Assembly (NCBI GenBank): GCA_020636495.1
Contig: JACJXQ010000008.1
Span: forward strand, 682,001 to 746,000
DNA from: Chitinophagales bacterium
Lineage (GTDB): Bacteria; Bacteroidota; Bacteroidia; Chitinophagales; Chitinophagaceae
DNA length: 64,000 bases
Direction of reading: 5' to 3'
The notes below the pieces were generated by a model that worked only from the letters and a program-made list of their open reading frames with translations, was not told where the DNA came from and did not search any database. Of this stretch, positions 57,394 to 64,000 are shown piece after piece. The position numbers were made by a program, and so were the translations under genes. Numbering within the stretch: position 1 is the stretch's first letter; each line of letters starts with the position of its first letter.

Positions 57394-58055
57394 TGTATGG
57401 TAGCCAGCTCGTTAATATCCTTATTCTCTAAATGTAGTTTATCACTGTCATGCAAGGTTATATTGATCATCGCCAGTCCTACTTTTTCAGTATCAGTTAC
57501 AGAACCGGAGCGCCTGAGCAGCGGGAAGAATGGACGCATGATATTATATATGGCATTGTACCATCCAGTTTTGGAGCGCACACCTTTTACGGGCAGTATG
57601 ATACCCGGGCGAAACATATATGCCTTTCTGAAGGGCATCCTGAGCAGGGCGTTTTCGGTACGTCCTTTTATGCGGGCCCACATGGTTTTTCCGTCTTCGG
57701 TACTGTCTGTACCCGTACCGGATACGTAAATAAAGGTCATGCCGGGGTTGATGACTGTTTGGGCGAAATGCATGGTCAGGTCGTAAGTGATGCGGGTATA
57801 TTCCTGCTCGCTAAGCCCGATAACCGAAACGCCCAGGCAGAAATAACAGGCATCATAACCCTGCAGCCTGTCTTTTATGGACGACAGGTCGTAAAAGTCC
57901 TTATGAATCAGTTCTTTGAGTTTCGGGTGGTTCATACCGATGCTGCTGCGGTTCACTACCAGCACTTCGGCTACCTCAGGATGGTCCAGGCACTCCAGCA
58001 ATACGCCTTTGCCCACCATGCCTGTCGTTCCTGTTACTATGACTTTCAGCTTCAT
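57390..58055 (-). CDS. NAD(P)-binding Rossmann-fold protein (extended SDR / epimerase-like)
   Basis: This 221-residue protein begins MKLKVIVTGTTGMVGKGVLL, the TGxxGxxG nucleotide loop. It has YDACYFCLGVSVIGLSEQEY, FIYVSGTGTDSTEDGKTMWA and MFRPGIILPVKGVRSKTGWY. It resembles the short NAD-dependent epimerase or NmrA-like group; the catalytic YxxxK is not evident, so it may be a regulator or a redox enzyme of unknown substrate. It is convergent with the beta-barrel gene and divergent from the GNAT gene. Confidence 0.82.
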   Translation of the reverse strand: MKLKVIVTGTTGMVGKGVLLECLDHPEVAEVLVVNRSSIGMNHPKLKELIHKDFYDLSSIKDRLQGYDACYFCLGVSVIGLSEQEYTRITYDLTMHFAQTVINPGMTFIYVSGTGTDSTEDGKTMWARIKGRTENALLRMPFRKAYMFRPGIILPVKGVRSKTGWYNAIYNIMRPFFPLLRRSGSVTDTEKVGLAMINITLHDSDKLHLENKDINELATIH

Positions 58056-58165
58056 ATATTAAAGGTACAGACATTATGCCATGAGAGATACACATTAAAC
58101 AAACCCTTACCTGTTTAGAACAATACGCATAATAACTTATCTTGTAGCCATAAATATTGATACGC

Positions 58166-59287
58166 ATGTCCGTTACGATACAACCTTGTAATACATTAGC
58201 CGACCTGAAAAAGTTTGTACAGTTTCCTTATGACCTGTACAAAGGCAATAAATACTGGGTGCCACCAATGAAAAAAGATGAGCTGAATTCGTTACAGCCG
58301 GCTACCAACCCTGCGTTCAATCATTGTGATGCGCAGTTCTGGATAGCCCTTAAGGATGGTAAAGTGGCAGGCCGTATCGGTGCTATTATCAACAATGCGT
58401 ATAATGAGCAGGTGGGTACCAAACTGGGTCGTATCACCAGGTTGGAGTTTATTGATGATAAAGAAGTAAGCAGCGGTTTACTTGCTACTGCTGAAGCATG
58501 GATAAAGGATAAAGGAATGGAAGGCGTGCATGGGCCGCTGGGTTTCACTAATCTCGATCACCAGGCCGTGTTGATAGAAGGCTTCGACCATTTGCCGTCT
58601 ATCGCATCAGAATATCACCTGCCCTATTATAAAGAGCATATTGAAGCGGCAGGGTACGAAAAAGAAAGGGACTGGGTAGAGTTTCGCCTGAAGCTGGCTG
58701 ATTCTATACCGGAGAAAGCCCTGAAGCTTAATGAAATGATCAAGACGCGTTACAAGCTGAACGTGATTCATTTCAATACACAGGCAGAAATGAAAGAACA
58801 AGCCAACCGCGCGTTCGACCTGCTGAACAGTGCATTCGGCGATCTGTTCAGCTTTGTGAAGATGGATAAGGACCTGGCAGATTTTTACATCAATAAATAT
58901 TTTACCATTCTCAATCCTAAGTTTGTAAAGATGATCGAGGATGAGGATAGTAACCTGATAGGATTTATCATCAGCCTGCCATCTCTCAGTGAGGCTATGC
59001 AAAAAGCGGGCGGAAAGATATTCCCGCTTGGCTGGTATCATATCATGCAGGCGTTAAAGAAACCTAAGGTTGTAGATCTGCTGCTTACAGCTATTCATCC
59101 CGAATGGCAGGCAAAAGGTGTGAGTGCCATACTTATTACCGAATTGCAGAAAGTAATGTTTGAGCATGGCGTAACTCATGTGGAGACCACCGGCATTATC
59201 GAGACCAATGAGAAGGCCATCAGCCACTGGAAAAACTACGACCATATACAGCACAAACGTAAGCGCTGTTTTATCAAGATGTTCTAA
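58166..59287 (+). CDS. GNAT-like N-acetyltransferase-fold protein
   Basis: The 373-residue protein starts at ATG 58166; an in-frame TTG lies three codons upstream. The N-terminus MSVTIQPCNTLADLKKFVQF and the blocks VHGPLGFTNLDHQAVLIEGF and LTAIHPEWQAKGVSAILITE fit a large GNAT-fold family common in Bacteroidota. The last block resembles the acetyl-CoA loop, followed by VETTGIIETNEKAISHWKNY. The substrate is unknown. It ends by overlapping the convergent PAAR gene by 4 bases. Confidence 0.78.
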   Translation: MSVTIQPCNTLADLKKFVQFPYDLYKGNKYWVPPMKKDELNSLQPATNPAFNHCDAQFWIALKDGKVAGRIGAIINNAYNEQVGTKLGRITRLEFIDDKEVSSGLLATAEAWIKDKGMEGVHGPLGFTNLDHQAVLIEGFDHLPSIASEYHLPYYKEHIEAAGYEKERDWVEFRLKLADSIPEKALKLNEMIKTRYKLNVIHFNTQAEMKEQANRAFDLLNSAFGDLFSFVKMDKDLADFYINKYFTILNPKFVKMIEDEDSNLIGFIISLPSLSEAMQKAGGKIFPLGWYHIMQALKKPKVVDLLLTAIHPEWQAKGVSAILITELQKVMFEHGVTHVETTGIIETNEKAISHWKNYDHIQHKRKRCFIKMF

Positions 59288-59583
59288 CCACCGATCATTA
59301 CAGTAAAATCGCCCAGTACTATCTGTCCCCCGTGTGCAGTAGTATCACCCAAACGGGCTGCGGGCATGCCATCTATCATTACAGTGGCAGAACCTTTTAC
59401 TATAGTGTCGGGTGGGCCAACACATACAAGCATATCCCCTACTCTTGCTGCAGGTAGCTTGCCTATTAATACCGTGGGGCATCCCGGCCCGGTTATGGGG
59501 CCGCCGACGTGGGGTACGGGAGGTATGCCGGGTGTAACCATCGGGCATTCATGAAAATCTGTTAATCTTGCTGCTGGGGGCAT
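59284..59583 (-). CDS. PAAR-domain spike-tip protein
   Basis: This 99-residue protein is made only of a PAAR domain: MPPAARLTDFHECPMVTPGI, GPGCPTVLIGKLPAARVGDM, TIVKGSATVMIDGMPAARLG and DTTAHGGQIVLGDFTVMIGG. The last three are PAAR repeats; His and Cys residues could bind the tip metal. It would cap the VgrG trimer encoded 11 bases upstream. No toxin domain is attached, so effectors would be separate. Confidence 0.92.
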   Translation of the reverse strand: MPPAARLTDFHECPMVTPGIPPVPHVGGPITGPGCPTVLIGKLPAARVGDMLVCVGPPDTIVKGSATVMIDGMPAARLGDTTAHGGQIVLGDFTVMIGG

Positions 59584-59594
59584 AATTTCATTTT

Positions 59595-61385
59595 TTAGTT
59601 GATCATTACCATTGCGCCTTTTATGGTTGCTTGTGCACCGCCTGTCAGGCTGGCGGTAGCGCTACCTTCAATACTTGCTTCCATATCGGCATGAGTTTTT
59701 ACATTCATACCTGATATTTTTACATCCCCGGCAGTTGCCTGTAGGGTTACACCCATGTTGCCTTTAATGTTTACCTGCTGGTTTGCTGAGATATTAATAT
59801 TTTTAGGACTGCTAATGCTGATATCCGATGCCGACATCACCAGCTTATTCCCGTTCATGTCGCTTACGGTAACGGTCTTGTCTTTATCGTTCAGTACAAA
59901 GCTGTTATTTGCCGGTGTTGTTACGGTAGTTATCTTATTCTCATCGTCAAATTCAAGTTTTAATCCCGCTTTGGTAATGAAACCTTTCTTCGTGTTTTTA
60001 TCATCGGGTGTATATGGCGGTTTGTTTTTCTGGCTGTACACCGATCCCATTATTACAGGGTAACGAGGGTCGTTGTTCATGAAACCTACCAATACCTCAT
60101 CGCCCACCTCCGGATAAAAGAAACTGCCCGCACCGCTTGTAGCACTGAAGTTGGACAGCCTCGCCCAGATACCTGTATCTGAGATGAGGGGTATCTTGAC
60201 TAATATTCTGTAGTCATTATCCGGATCTTGTGCAATTTGTAATACAACCGCATTGTGTATGCCTTGTATAGCAGGTAGTAACCCTGCCGCCTGTGGAGCA
60301 GATATGTCCTCATTGCCGGTTGAAGGCCAGTCTGCAGGTAGTCCCAGTTCGGTCACTGTTGTCCACATACCATCTGTAAGATGATGTTCTACACCGGAGA
60401 CGTATACATCGCCATTGAACCGGTCTCCTACACCGGCAAGTGTTACAAAAGTGCCTGGTTCAACTATATTACTACCCTGGAAGGTAACACTGCCCTGTAT
60501 TTTAGCCAGTCCCGACCATGTCAGTTCTGCCTTTGACCATGTGGTAAGGTTACTATTGTCCAGAGGTGCTGATGTTTGTTGTTGATAAGCTGACAGACCT
60601 ATAACCTGTGATAATTGTTTGCTGCTTATGTTGCCCGGACCCGCAACAGATTGTGTTGAACTGTCTTGTATTACCTTCTGCATTGTATCATCCCATGACG
60701 ACGATACTACGGATGCAAGTTGCGCGGTTGCATCCAGTTGAAGGTTCATGTCTATAATGTCTTGTCCATATGTAAGTGTAAGAACAGAACTGGTATTGGT
60801 ATATGGTGTTTGCGTGGTTACTTTATTGTTATTGGCAATGACCACCTGGCCATTAGCTTCCGCACGGGTGCAGATAAAGTCCCAGTCGGTGGCATAGTAT
60901 TGTACCAACTGGTTGAGTGTATTTCCTGTACTTTGAATATCAGCGGTTAACCCACTGTAGCCTGAAATGATCTTCTGTATTGTGTCACTGTCTTTTGTGT
61001 TGATGTATGTGCCGTTCTTACGGCCTACAGTCATCCCGATAGACTGGTCGTAGCATATTACTTCCAGCACAGACCCCATGCCGGTATTTGCCCTGATATT
61101 CTGTTCTGCCACAATGCCTTTAAAAACAGTCAGGCATTTGTTGTCATAGCCCAGCTTTATTTCAATGATATTCCCGGGTACGAATGTGCTGCCGGAGCTT
61201 ATGGGAAATTTACCTGTTGCCGAATCTCCGTCCAGTAGTTCGATACTTGCAACAGGTATGCGGTTGATCTGTTTGGTGATATTAATGGAAGCTACATTGA
61301 TAGCGCTATCTATAGGACTACCATTGACCAGTATCTCATAAGATACCAGGTTTGTGTTTTCTGTTTTAGGAGATTGTGCAGGCAT
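59595..61385 (-). CDS. VgrG-like spike protein (T6SS / contractile injection system)
   Basis: This 596-residue protein starts at ATG 61385 (MPAQSPKTENTN); a longer frame adds 21 unlikely residues. The N-terminal half is the gp27-like/phage-late-control-D domain (ASIELLDGDSATGKFPISSG; VFKGIVAEQNIRANTGMGSV). The gp5 OB-fold follows (VLQIAQDPDNDYRILVKIPL; PEVGDEVLVGFMNNDPRYPV). The C-terminal beta-helix needle (KLVMSASDISISSPKNINIS; NQQVNIKGNMGVTLQATAGD) ends it. It forms a spike together with the PAAR protein. No sheath, tube or baseplate gene is in the window. Confidence 0.92.
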   Translation of the reverse strand: MPAQSPKTENTNLVSYEILVNGSPIDSAINVASINITKQINRIPVASIELLDGDSATGKFPISSGSTFVPGNIIEIKLGYDNKCLTVFKGIVAEQNIRANTGMGSVLEVICYDQSIGMTVGRKNGTYINTKDSDTIQKIISGYSGLTADIQSTGNTLNQLVQYYATDWDFICTRAEANGQVVIANNNKVTTQTPYTNTSSVLTLTYGQDIIDMNLQLDATAQLASVVSSSWDDTMQKVIQDSSTQSVAGPGNISSKQLSQVIGLSAYQQQTSAPLDNSNLTTWSKAELTWSGLAKIQGSVTFQGSNIVEPGTFVTLAGVGDRFNGDVYVSGVEHHLTDGMWTTVTELGLPADWPSTGNEDISAPQAAGLLPAIQGIHNAVVLQIAQDPDNDYRILVKIPLISDTGIWARLSNFSATSGAGSFFYPEVGDEVLVGFMNNDPRYPVIMGSVYSQKNKPPYTPDDKNTKKGFITKAGLKLEFDDENKITTVTTPANNSFVLNDKDKTVTVSDMNGNKLVMSASDISISSPKNINISANQQVNIKGNMGVTLQATAGDVKISGMNVKTHADMEASIEGSATASLTGGAQATIKGAMVMIN

Positions 61386-61637
61386 GATCGTGTTTATTGA
61401 AAATGTTATTAAGTTATTTATTCTATAGAATATCTTTTTCGTCGACATGGTTCAATACACATATTGCCGGGTAGATGCAACCGAAGATCATTGGGTAAAT
61501 GTTCCCGAATGGTGATCGTGTCATGTAAATATTCATGATAGACGAATGAACAATTTACAAAACAATCTCAGATGTTACGAATTCGCTCGGGTTAAGTTCT
61601 TGTAACTACAGAAGGCCGGTTATTTCTGAAGATGATA

Positions 61638-61664
61638 TTTGTATAGTAGATCTGTGTAACTTTA
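61638..61664 (+). promoter_or_regulatory. Promoter of tRNA-Gly
   Basis: TTTG at 61638-61641 and TAACTTTA (7 of 8 to TAnnTTTG) at 61657-61664. The expected start near 61671 coincides with the tRNA 5' end at 61673. The 15-base spacing is shorter than usual. Confidence 0.45.
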
Positions 61665-61672
61665 GTTTATAA

Positions 61673-61745
61673 GCGGAAGTAGCTCAGTTGGTAGAGCATC
61701 AGCTTCCCAAGCTGAGGGTCGCGGGTTCGAGTCTCGTTTTCCGCT
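61673..61745 (+). tRNA. tRNA-Gly (CCC)
   Basis: A 73-base tRNA: acceptor GCGGAAG with TTTCCGC, D arm AGCTCAGTTGGTAGAGC, anticodon stem TCAGC/GCTGA with loop TTCCCAA (anticodon CCC, reads GGG), T arm with GGTTCGAGT, discriminator T. CCA is not encoded. Confidence 0.95.
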
Positions 61746-61748
61746 CAT

Positions 61749-61778
61749 AAAAAAGCCCCGTTATCCGGGGCTTTTTTA
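61749..61778. terminator. Bidirectional terminator between tRNA-Gly and dcd
   Basis: AAAAAAGCCCCG-TTAT-CCGGGGCTTTTTT; it serves the tRNA gene on the plus strand and dcd on the minus strand. Confidence 0.92.
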
Positions 61779-61779
61779 A

Positions 61780-62316
61780 TTAGAATTTGTTTTTCCACAT
61801 CATACTTTCAACGGGGAGGTTGGGCTGGTTGCCGTACTTGGCGTTCTTCTTCTGGTTATATTTTACTTCTATCTCGCCATCAACAGGGAAGTATATCAGT
61901 TGGCCTATGGGCATACCTTTATATACTTTTACCGGCTGTTTTACTGATATCTCCAGTGTCCAGTTACCACAAAAACCAACATCTCCTTTACCGGCAGTAG
62001 CATGAATGTCTATACCCAGGCGGCCTGTACTGGATTTGCCTTCAAGAAAAGGGACATGCGCATGTGTTTCTGTGTATTCAGCCGTAACTCCCAGGTAGAA
62101 AATATGCGGGTACAATACAAAACCTTCTTCCGGAATCTCGAACACATCTATCTTGTTATGCTCCTTGGCATCCAGTATATGGTTACGGTAAGTAGCCAGA
62201 GTTGAACCCAGGTGCACATCGTAACTGTTACTACCCAGGTCGGCACGGTTGTACGGCTCAATTTTGATAGTACCTTTTTCCATTTCTTCCAGGATGCGTT
62301 TGTCAGAGAGTATCAT
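61780..62316 (-). CDS. dcd: dCTP deaminase
   Basis: This 178-residue enzyme converts dCTP to dUTP on the way to dTTP. Motifs: MILSDKRILEEMEKGTI, IEPYNRADLGSNSYDVHLGS, VPFLEGKSSTGRLGIDIHAT, GFCGNWTLEISVKQPVKVYK and GMPIGQLIYF. ATG 62316 is chosen over an upstream frame extension, since a -7 box TATATTTG lies at 62322-62329 and the family usually begins MILSD. The transcript would start almost at the ATG, so the mRNA may be leaderless. Confidence 0.95.
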   Translation of the reverse strand: MILSDKRILEEMEKGTIKIEPYNRADLGSNSYDVHLGSTLATYRNHILDAKEHNKIDVFEIPEEGFVLYPHIFYLGVTAEYTETHAHVPFLEGKSSTGRLGIDIHATAGKGDVGFCGNWTLEISVKQPVKVYKGMPIGQLIYFPVDGEIEVKYNQKKNAKYGNQPNLPVESMMWKNKF

Positions 62317-62321
62317 GGGTA

Positions 62322-62329
62322 CAAATATA
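62322..62329 (-). promoter_or_regulatory. -7 box (TATATTTG) of dcd
   Basis: Exact TAnnTTTG on the minus strand, 5 bases before ATG 62316, which points to a very short or absent leader. No -33 match at the normal distance. Confidence 0.5.
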
Positions 62330-62405
62330 ATAGCAAACCCCAAACCCCTGAAGGGGCTTAGTTGTTTTTTATACCCAAATTTTCCCCTATCCGTGCCCTA
62401 CAGGC

Positions 62406-62413
62406 TATATTTG
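62406..62413 (+). promoter_or_regulatory. -7 box (TATATTTG) of the PPTase gene
   Basis: Exact TAnnTTTG; a TTTT at 62380-62383 lies 22 bases upstream. The leader of about 60 bases contains the CCCCTTTAGGGG hairpin at 62446-62475. Confidence 0.5.
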
Positions 62414-62445
62414 CAGGGTGAATATTCACGTGACCATAAATAATG

Positions 62446-62475
62446 TCTCTCCCCTTTAGGGGAGCCGGAGGGGTT
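62446..62475. repeat. CCCCTTTAGGGG palindromic element in the PPTase leader
   Basis: CTCCCC-TTTA-GGGGAG is a perfect 6-bp hairpin followed by CCGGAGGGG, just before the ATG at 62478. It resembles the element before uvrB and could mask or form the ribosome binding site. A weaker relative (CCCCTGAAGGGG) lies at 62345-62356. Confidence 0.6.
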
Positions 62476-62477
62476 TT

Positions 62478-63116
62478 ATGCCATTATACCGAGAATGGAG
62501 CAGCGACGCCTATAGCCTGGCCGCTATATGGAAGATAGAAGAGCCGGAAAGCTTTTTCACGGAGCGCACGGGTATTATCTCTGACATAAAGAACGAAAAG
62601 CGCCGGATGGAAAGGCTGGCAGGCCGTTTCCTACTCAAATACCTGAAACAGGATTTTCCACTGTTAAATATATACAGCGACGAGCATGACAAGCCACGCA
62701 TTAATAATAACGACTACTTCTTTTCCATATCTCACTCATGGCCATATGTGGCGGCAGTGGTGAGTCCTTATGTGGAGTGCGGTATAGATATACAGTGCTG
62801 GCACCCGAGGATGGAGGCTTTGCAGCATAAATTCCTTTCGGAACAGGAGCAAAAGTTATTTCATAACGACCCGAAACTGATCACCCTGGCATGGAGCGCC
62901 AAAGAAGCCGCCTATAAATGGCAGGGGAGAAGGGGAGTGGAGTTCATAGACCACCTGCCAATAGAAAAATATACTGACAAGGAACATACTCACGAATTTG
63001 ATATATTTCTTCAATTAACTGCTCCAAAGATGCATGTACAGATACAAGGCATTGTAAAACAAGAGTTTGCGTGTGCCTATGCCATTCACGATGAGATATT
63101 GCATCCTTCATTTTAA
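62478..63116 (+). CDS. 4'-phosphopantetheinyl transferase, Sfp type
   Basis: This 212-residue enzyme attaches phosphopantetheine from CoA to carrier proteins. Key sequences: RMERLAGRFLLKYL, DKPRINNNDYFFSISHSWPY, the metal-binding ECGIDIQCW and the second motif LAWSAKEAAYKWQGRRGVEF. The length fits Sfp-type transferases. No carrier protein or NRPS/PKS gene adjoins it, so it probably serves fatty acid ACP or a distant cluster. Confidence 0.92.
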   Translation: MPLYREWSSDAYSLAAIWKIEEPESFFTERTGIISDIKNEKRRMERLAGRFLLKYLKQDFPLLNIYSDEHDKPRINNNDYFFSISHSWPYVAAVVSPYVECGIDIQCWHPRMEALQHKFLSEQEQKLFHNDPKLITLAWSAKEAAYKWQGRRGVEFIDHLPIEKYTDKEHTHEFDIFLQLTAPKMHVQIQGIVKQEFACAYAIHDEILHPSF

Positions 63117-63167
63117 GTCATTAAAATAATTTAACATATTTATTATTTTGTGTATTTTGAAGAAAAA

Positions 63168-63200
63168 TTTGCTAAAATGAATGCATTGTGGTTAAATTTG
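63168..63200 (+). promoter_or_regulatory. Promoter of the glutamine synthetase gene
   Basis: TTTG at 63168-63171, 21 bases, then TAAATTTG at 63193-63200, both exact. The transcript would start near 63207, about 10 bases before the ATG. Confidence 0.7.
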
Positions 63201-63216
63201 TGAAAAATTTAATCTA

Positions 63217-64000
63217 ATGTCTTCTTTACGTTATCTCGCACTACAAGACCTTGCCAAGGAGGAAAAAAAGATCGGCCACTATGCCGGCAAAAGAGTTACC
63301 TCAATTTTTGGCAGCAATGTATTTACTGAGCGCGCAATGCGCGAGTACCTTAGCGATGAGGCTTACAAGAGCCTGATGGCTTCAATTAAAGCAGGTGAAA
63401 AACTGGATCGCCGTGTGGCAGACCAGGTAGCAGCAGGTATGAAAGCCTGGGCCGAGGCGCATAGTGTTACTCACTTCACGCACTGGTTCCAACCACTGAC
63501 AGGTACTACAGCTGAGAAGCATGATTCTTTCTTTACTATCAAGAGCGATGGCAGCGCCATTGAGATATTTGATGGCGACGCGCTGATACAGCAGGAGCCT
63601 GATGCATCGAGCTTCCCTAACGGTGGTATCCGTGCTACTTTCGAGGCACGTGGTTATACCGCATGGGATCCCTCATCCCCGGCATTCATTATAGAAAGCG
63701 GACAAGGTAAGACGTTGTGCATCCCGACCATCTTTATAGCTTACAACGGCGAAAGCCTGGACTATAAGGCACCTTTGTTGAAATCTATCCACGAGCTGAA
63801 TAAAGCCGCTGTTGATGTGTGTCATTACTTCGATAAGAATGTATCGAAAGTAACAGCAACCTTGGGATGGGAGCAGGAGTACTTCGTTGTAGACGAGGTA
63901 ATGGCCAATGCGCGCCCTGACCTGGTACTGTGCGGACGTACGCTGGTAGGCCACGCACCTGCAAAAGGACAGCAATTAGAAGATCACTACTTTGGTACTA
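63217..64000 (+). CDS. Type III glutamine synthetase (GlnN), N-terminal part
   Basis: The frame opens at ATG 63217 and runs off the window (261 codons visible of a usual ~725). The product begins MSSLRYLALQDLAKEEKKIG and has the GSIII blocks FGSNVFTERAMREYL, THFTHWFQPLTGTTAEKHDS, FPNGGIRATFEARGYTAWDP and ATLGWEQEYFVVDE. GSIII makes glutamine from glutamate and ammonia and is typical of Bacteroidota and cyanobacteria. A good promoter lies just upstream. Confidence 0.95.
   Translation, partial: MSSLRYLALQDLAKEEKKIGHYAGKRVTSIFGSNVFTERAMREYLSDEAYKSLMASIKAGEKLDRRVADQVAAGMKAWAEAHSVTHFTHWFQPLTGTTAEKHDSFFTIKSDGSAIEIFDGDALIQQEPDASSFPNGGIRATFEARGYTAWDPSSPAFIIESGQGKTLCIPTIFIAYNGESLDYKAPLLKSIHELNKAAVDVCHYFDKNVSKVTATLGWEQEYFVVDEVMANARPDLVLCGRTLVGHAPAKGQQLEDHYFGT

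Overview
The window looks like chromosomal DNA of a member of the Bacteroidota, most probably a Chitinophagaceae-like organism. The pointers are: promoters of the Bacteroidota type (a -7 box of the form TAnnTTTG), four secreted proteins ending in a type IX secretion (T9SS) sorting domain, a GldM-like protein, a type III glutamine synthetase, a methionine synthase lacking its homocysteine domain, and a carotenoid operon with a fused CrtYcd-type lycopene cyclase. No insertion sequence, integrase, rRNA operon or CRISPR array was seen. Two tRNA genes are present, Phe(GAA) and Gly(CCC).

Layout. 1-3.5 kb: a secreted protein cut by the window edge, a repeat-rich doubtful small gene and an Omp28-like T9SS cargo protein. 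3.5-10.5 kb: HEAT-repeat protein, Tex, DUF3050, a membrane acyltransferase-like protein, Aat and an NfeD/SPFH pair. 10.6-13.2 kb: paaABCD, the oxygenase part of phenylacetyl-CoA epoxidase, without paaE. 13.3-22 kb: AAA+ ATPase of the contractile-injection type, tRNA-Phe, a PQQ-type sugar dehydrogenase with a T9SS tail, pnuC-nadR kinase (NAD salvage), a YciO-like protein, ligA and a double-PAS protein. 22.2-32.8 kb: B12-dependent MetH, membrane and sensor proteins, L,D-transpeptidase, NfuA-like protein, YihY, a flippase and a glycosyltransferase. 32.8-35.3 kb: a visibly AT-rich two-gene island (three-Cys-motif protein plus its TcmP partner) flanked by repetitive non-coding DNA, inserted before the mreBCD operon. 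35.3-42 kb: mreBCD, two LVIVD lipoproteins, DUF4342 and two paralogous lipoproteins. 42-46.6 kb: crtI-crtB-crtZ-crtYcd-idi plus an SRPBCC gene, with overlapping ends. 46.7-54.2 kb: T9SS proteins, a GldM-like protein, a VOC protein and a TPR-Arr rifampin ADP-ribosyltransferase. 54.4-63.1 kb: a candidate small RNA, uvrB, a beta-barrel protein, a GNAT protein, a VgrG/PAAR spike pair, tRNA-Gly, dcd and an Sfp-type transferase. The window ends inside glnA type III.

The strongest candidates for an undescribed system are the TcmP / three-Cys-motif island (about 33.2-35.0 kb), and a pair of loci (about 1.1-1.4 kb and 54.4-54.7 kb) that share a TATATTTG promoter, phased CTTAACAA repeats and a short reading frame. 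The second of these also has the full anatomy of a small RNA: promoter, hairpin and intrinsic terminator. A VgrG-PAAR pair and a distant AAA+ ATPase suggest a dispersed contractile injection system. All functional calls come from reading motifs by eye; no database search was run.
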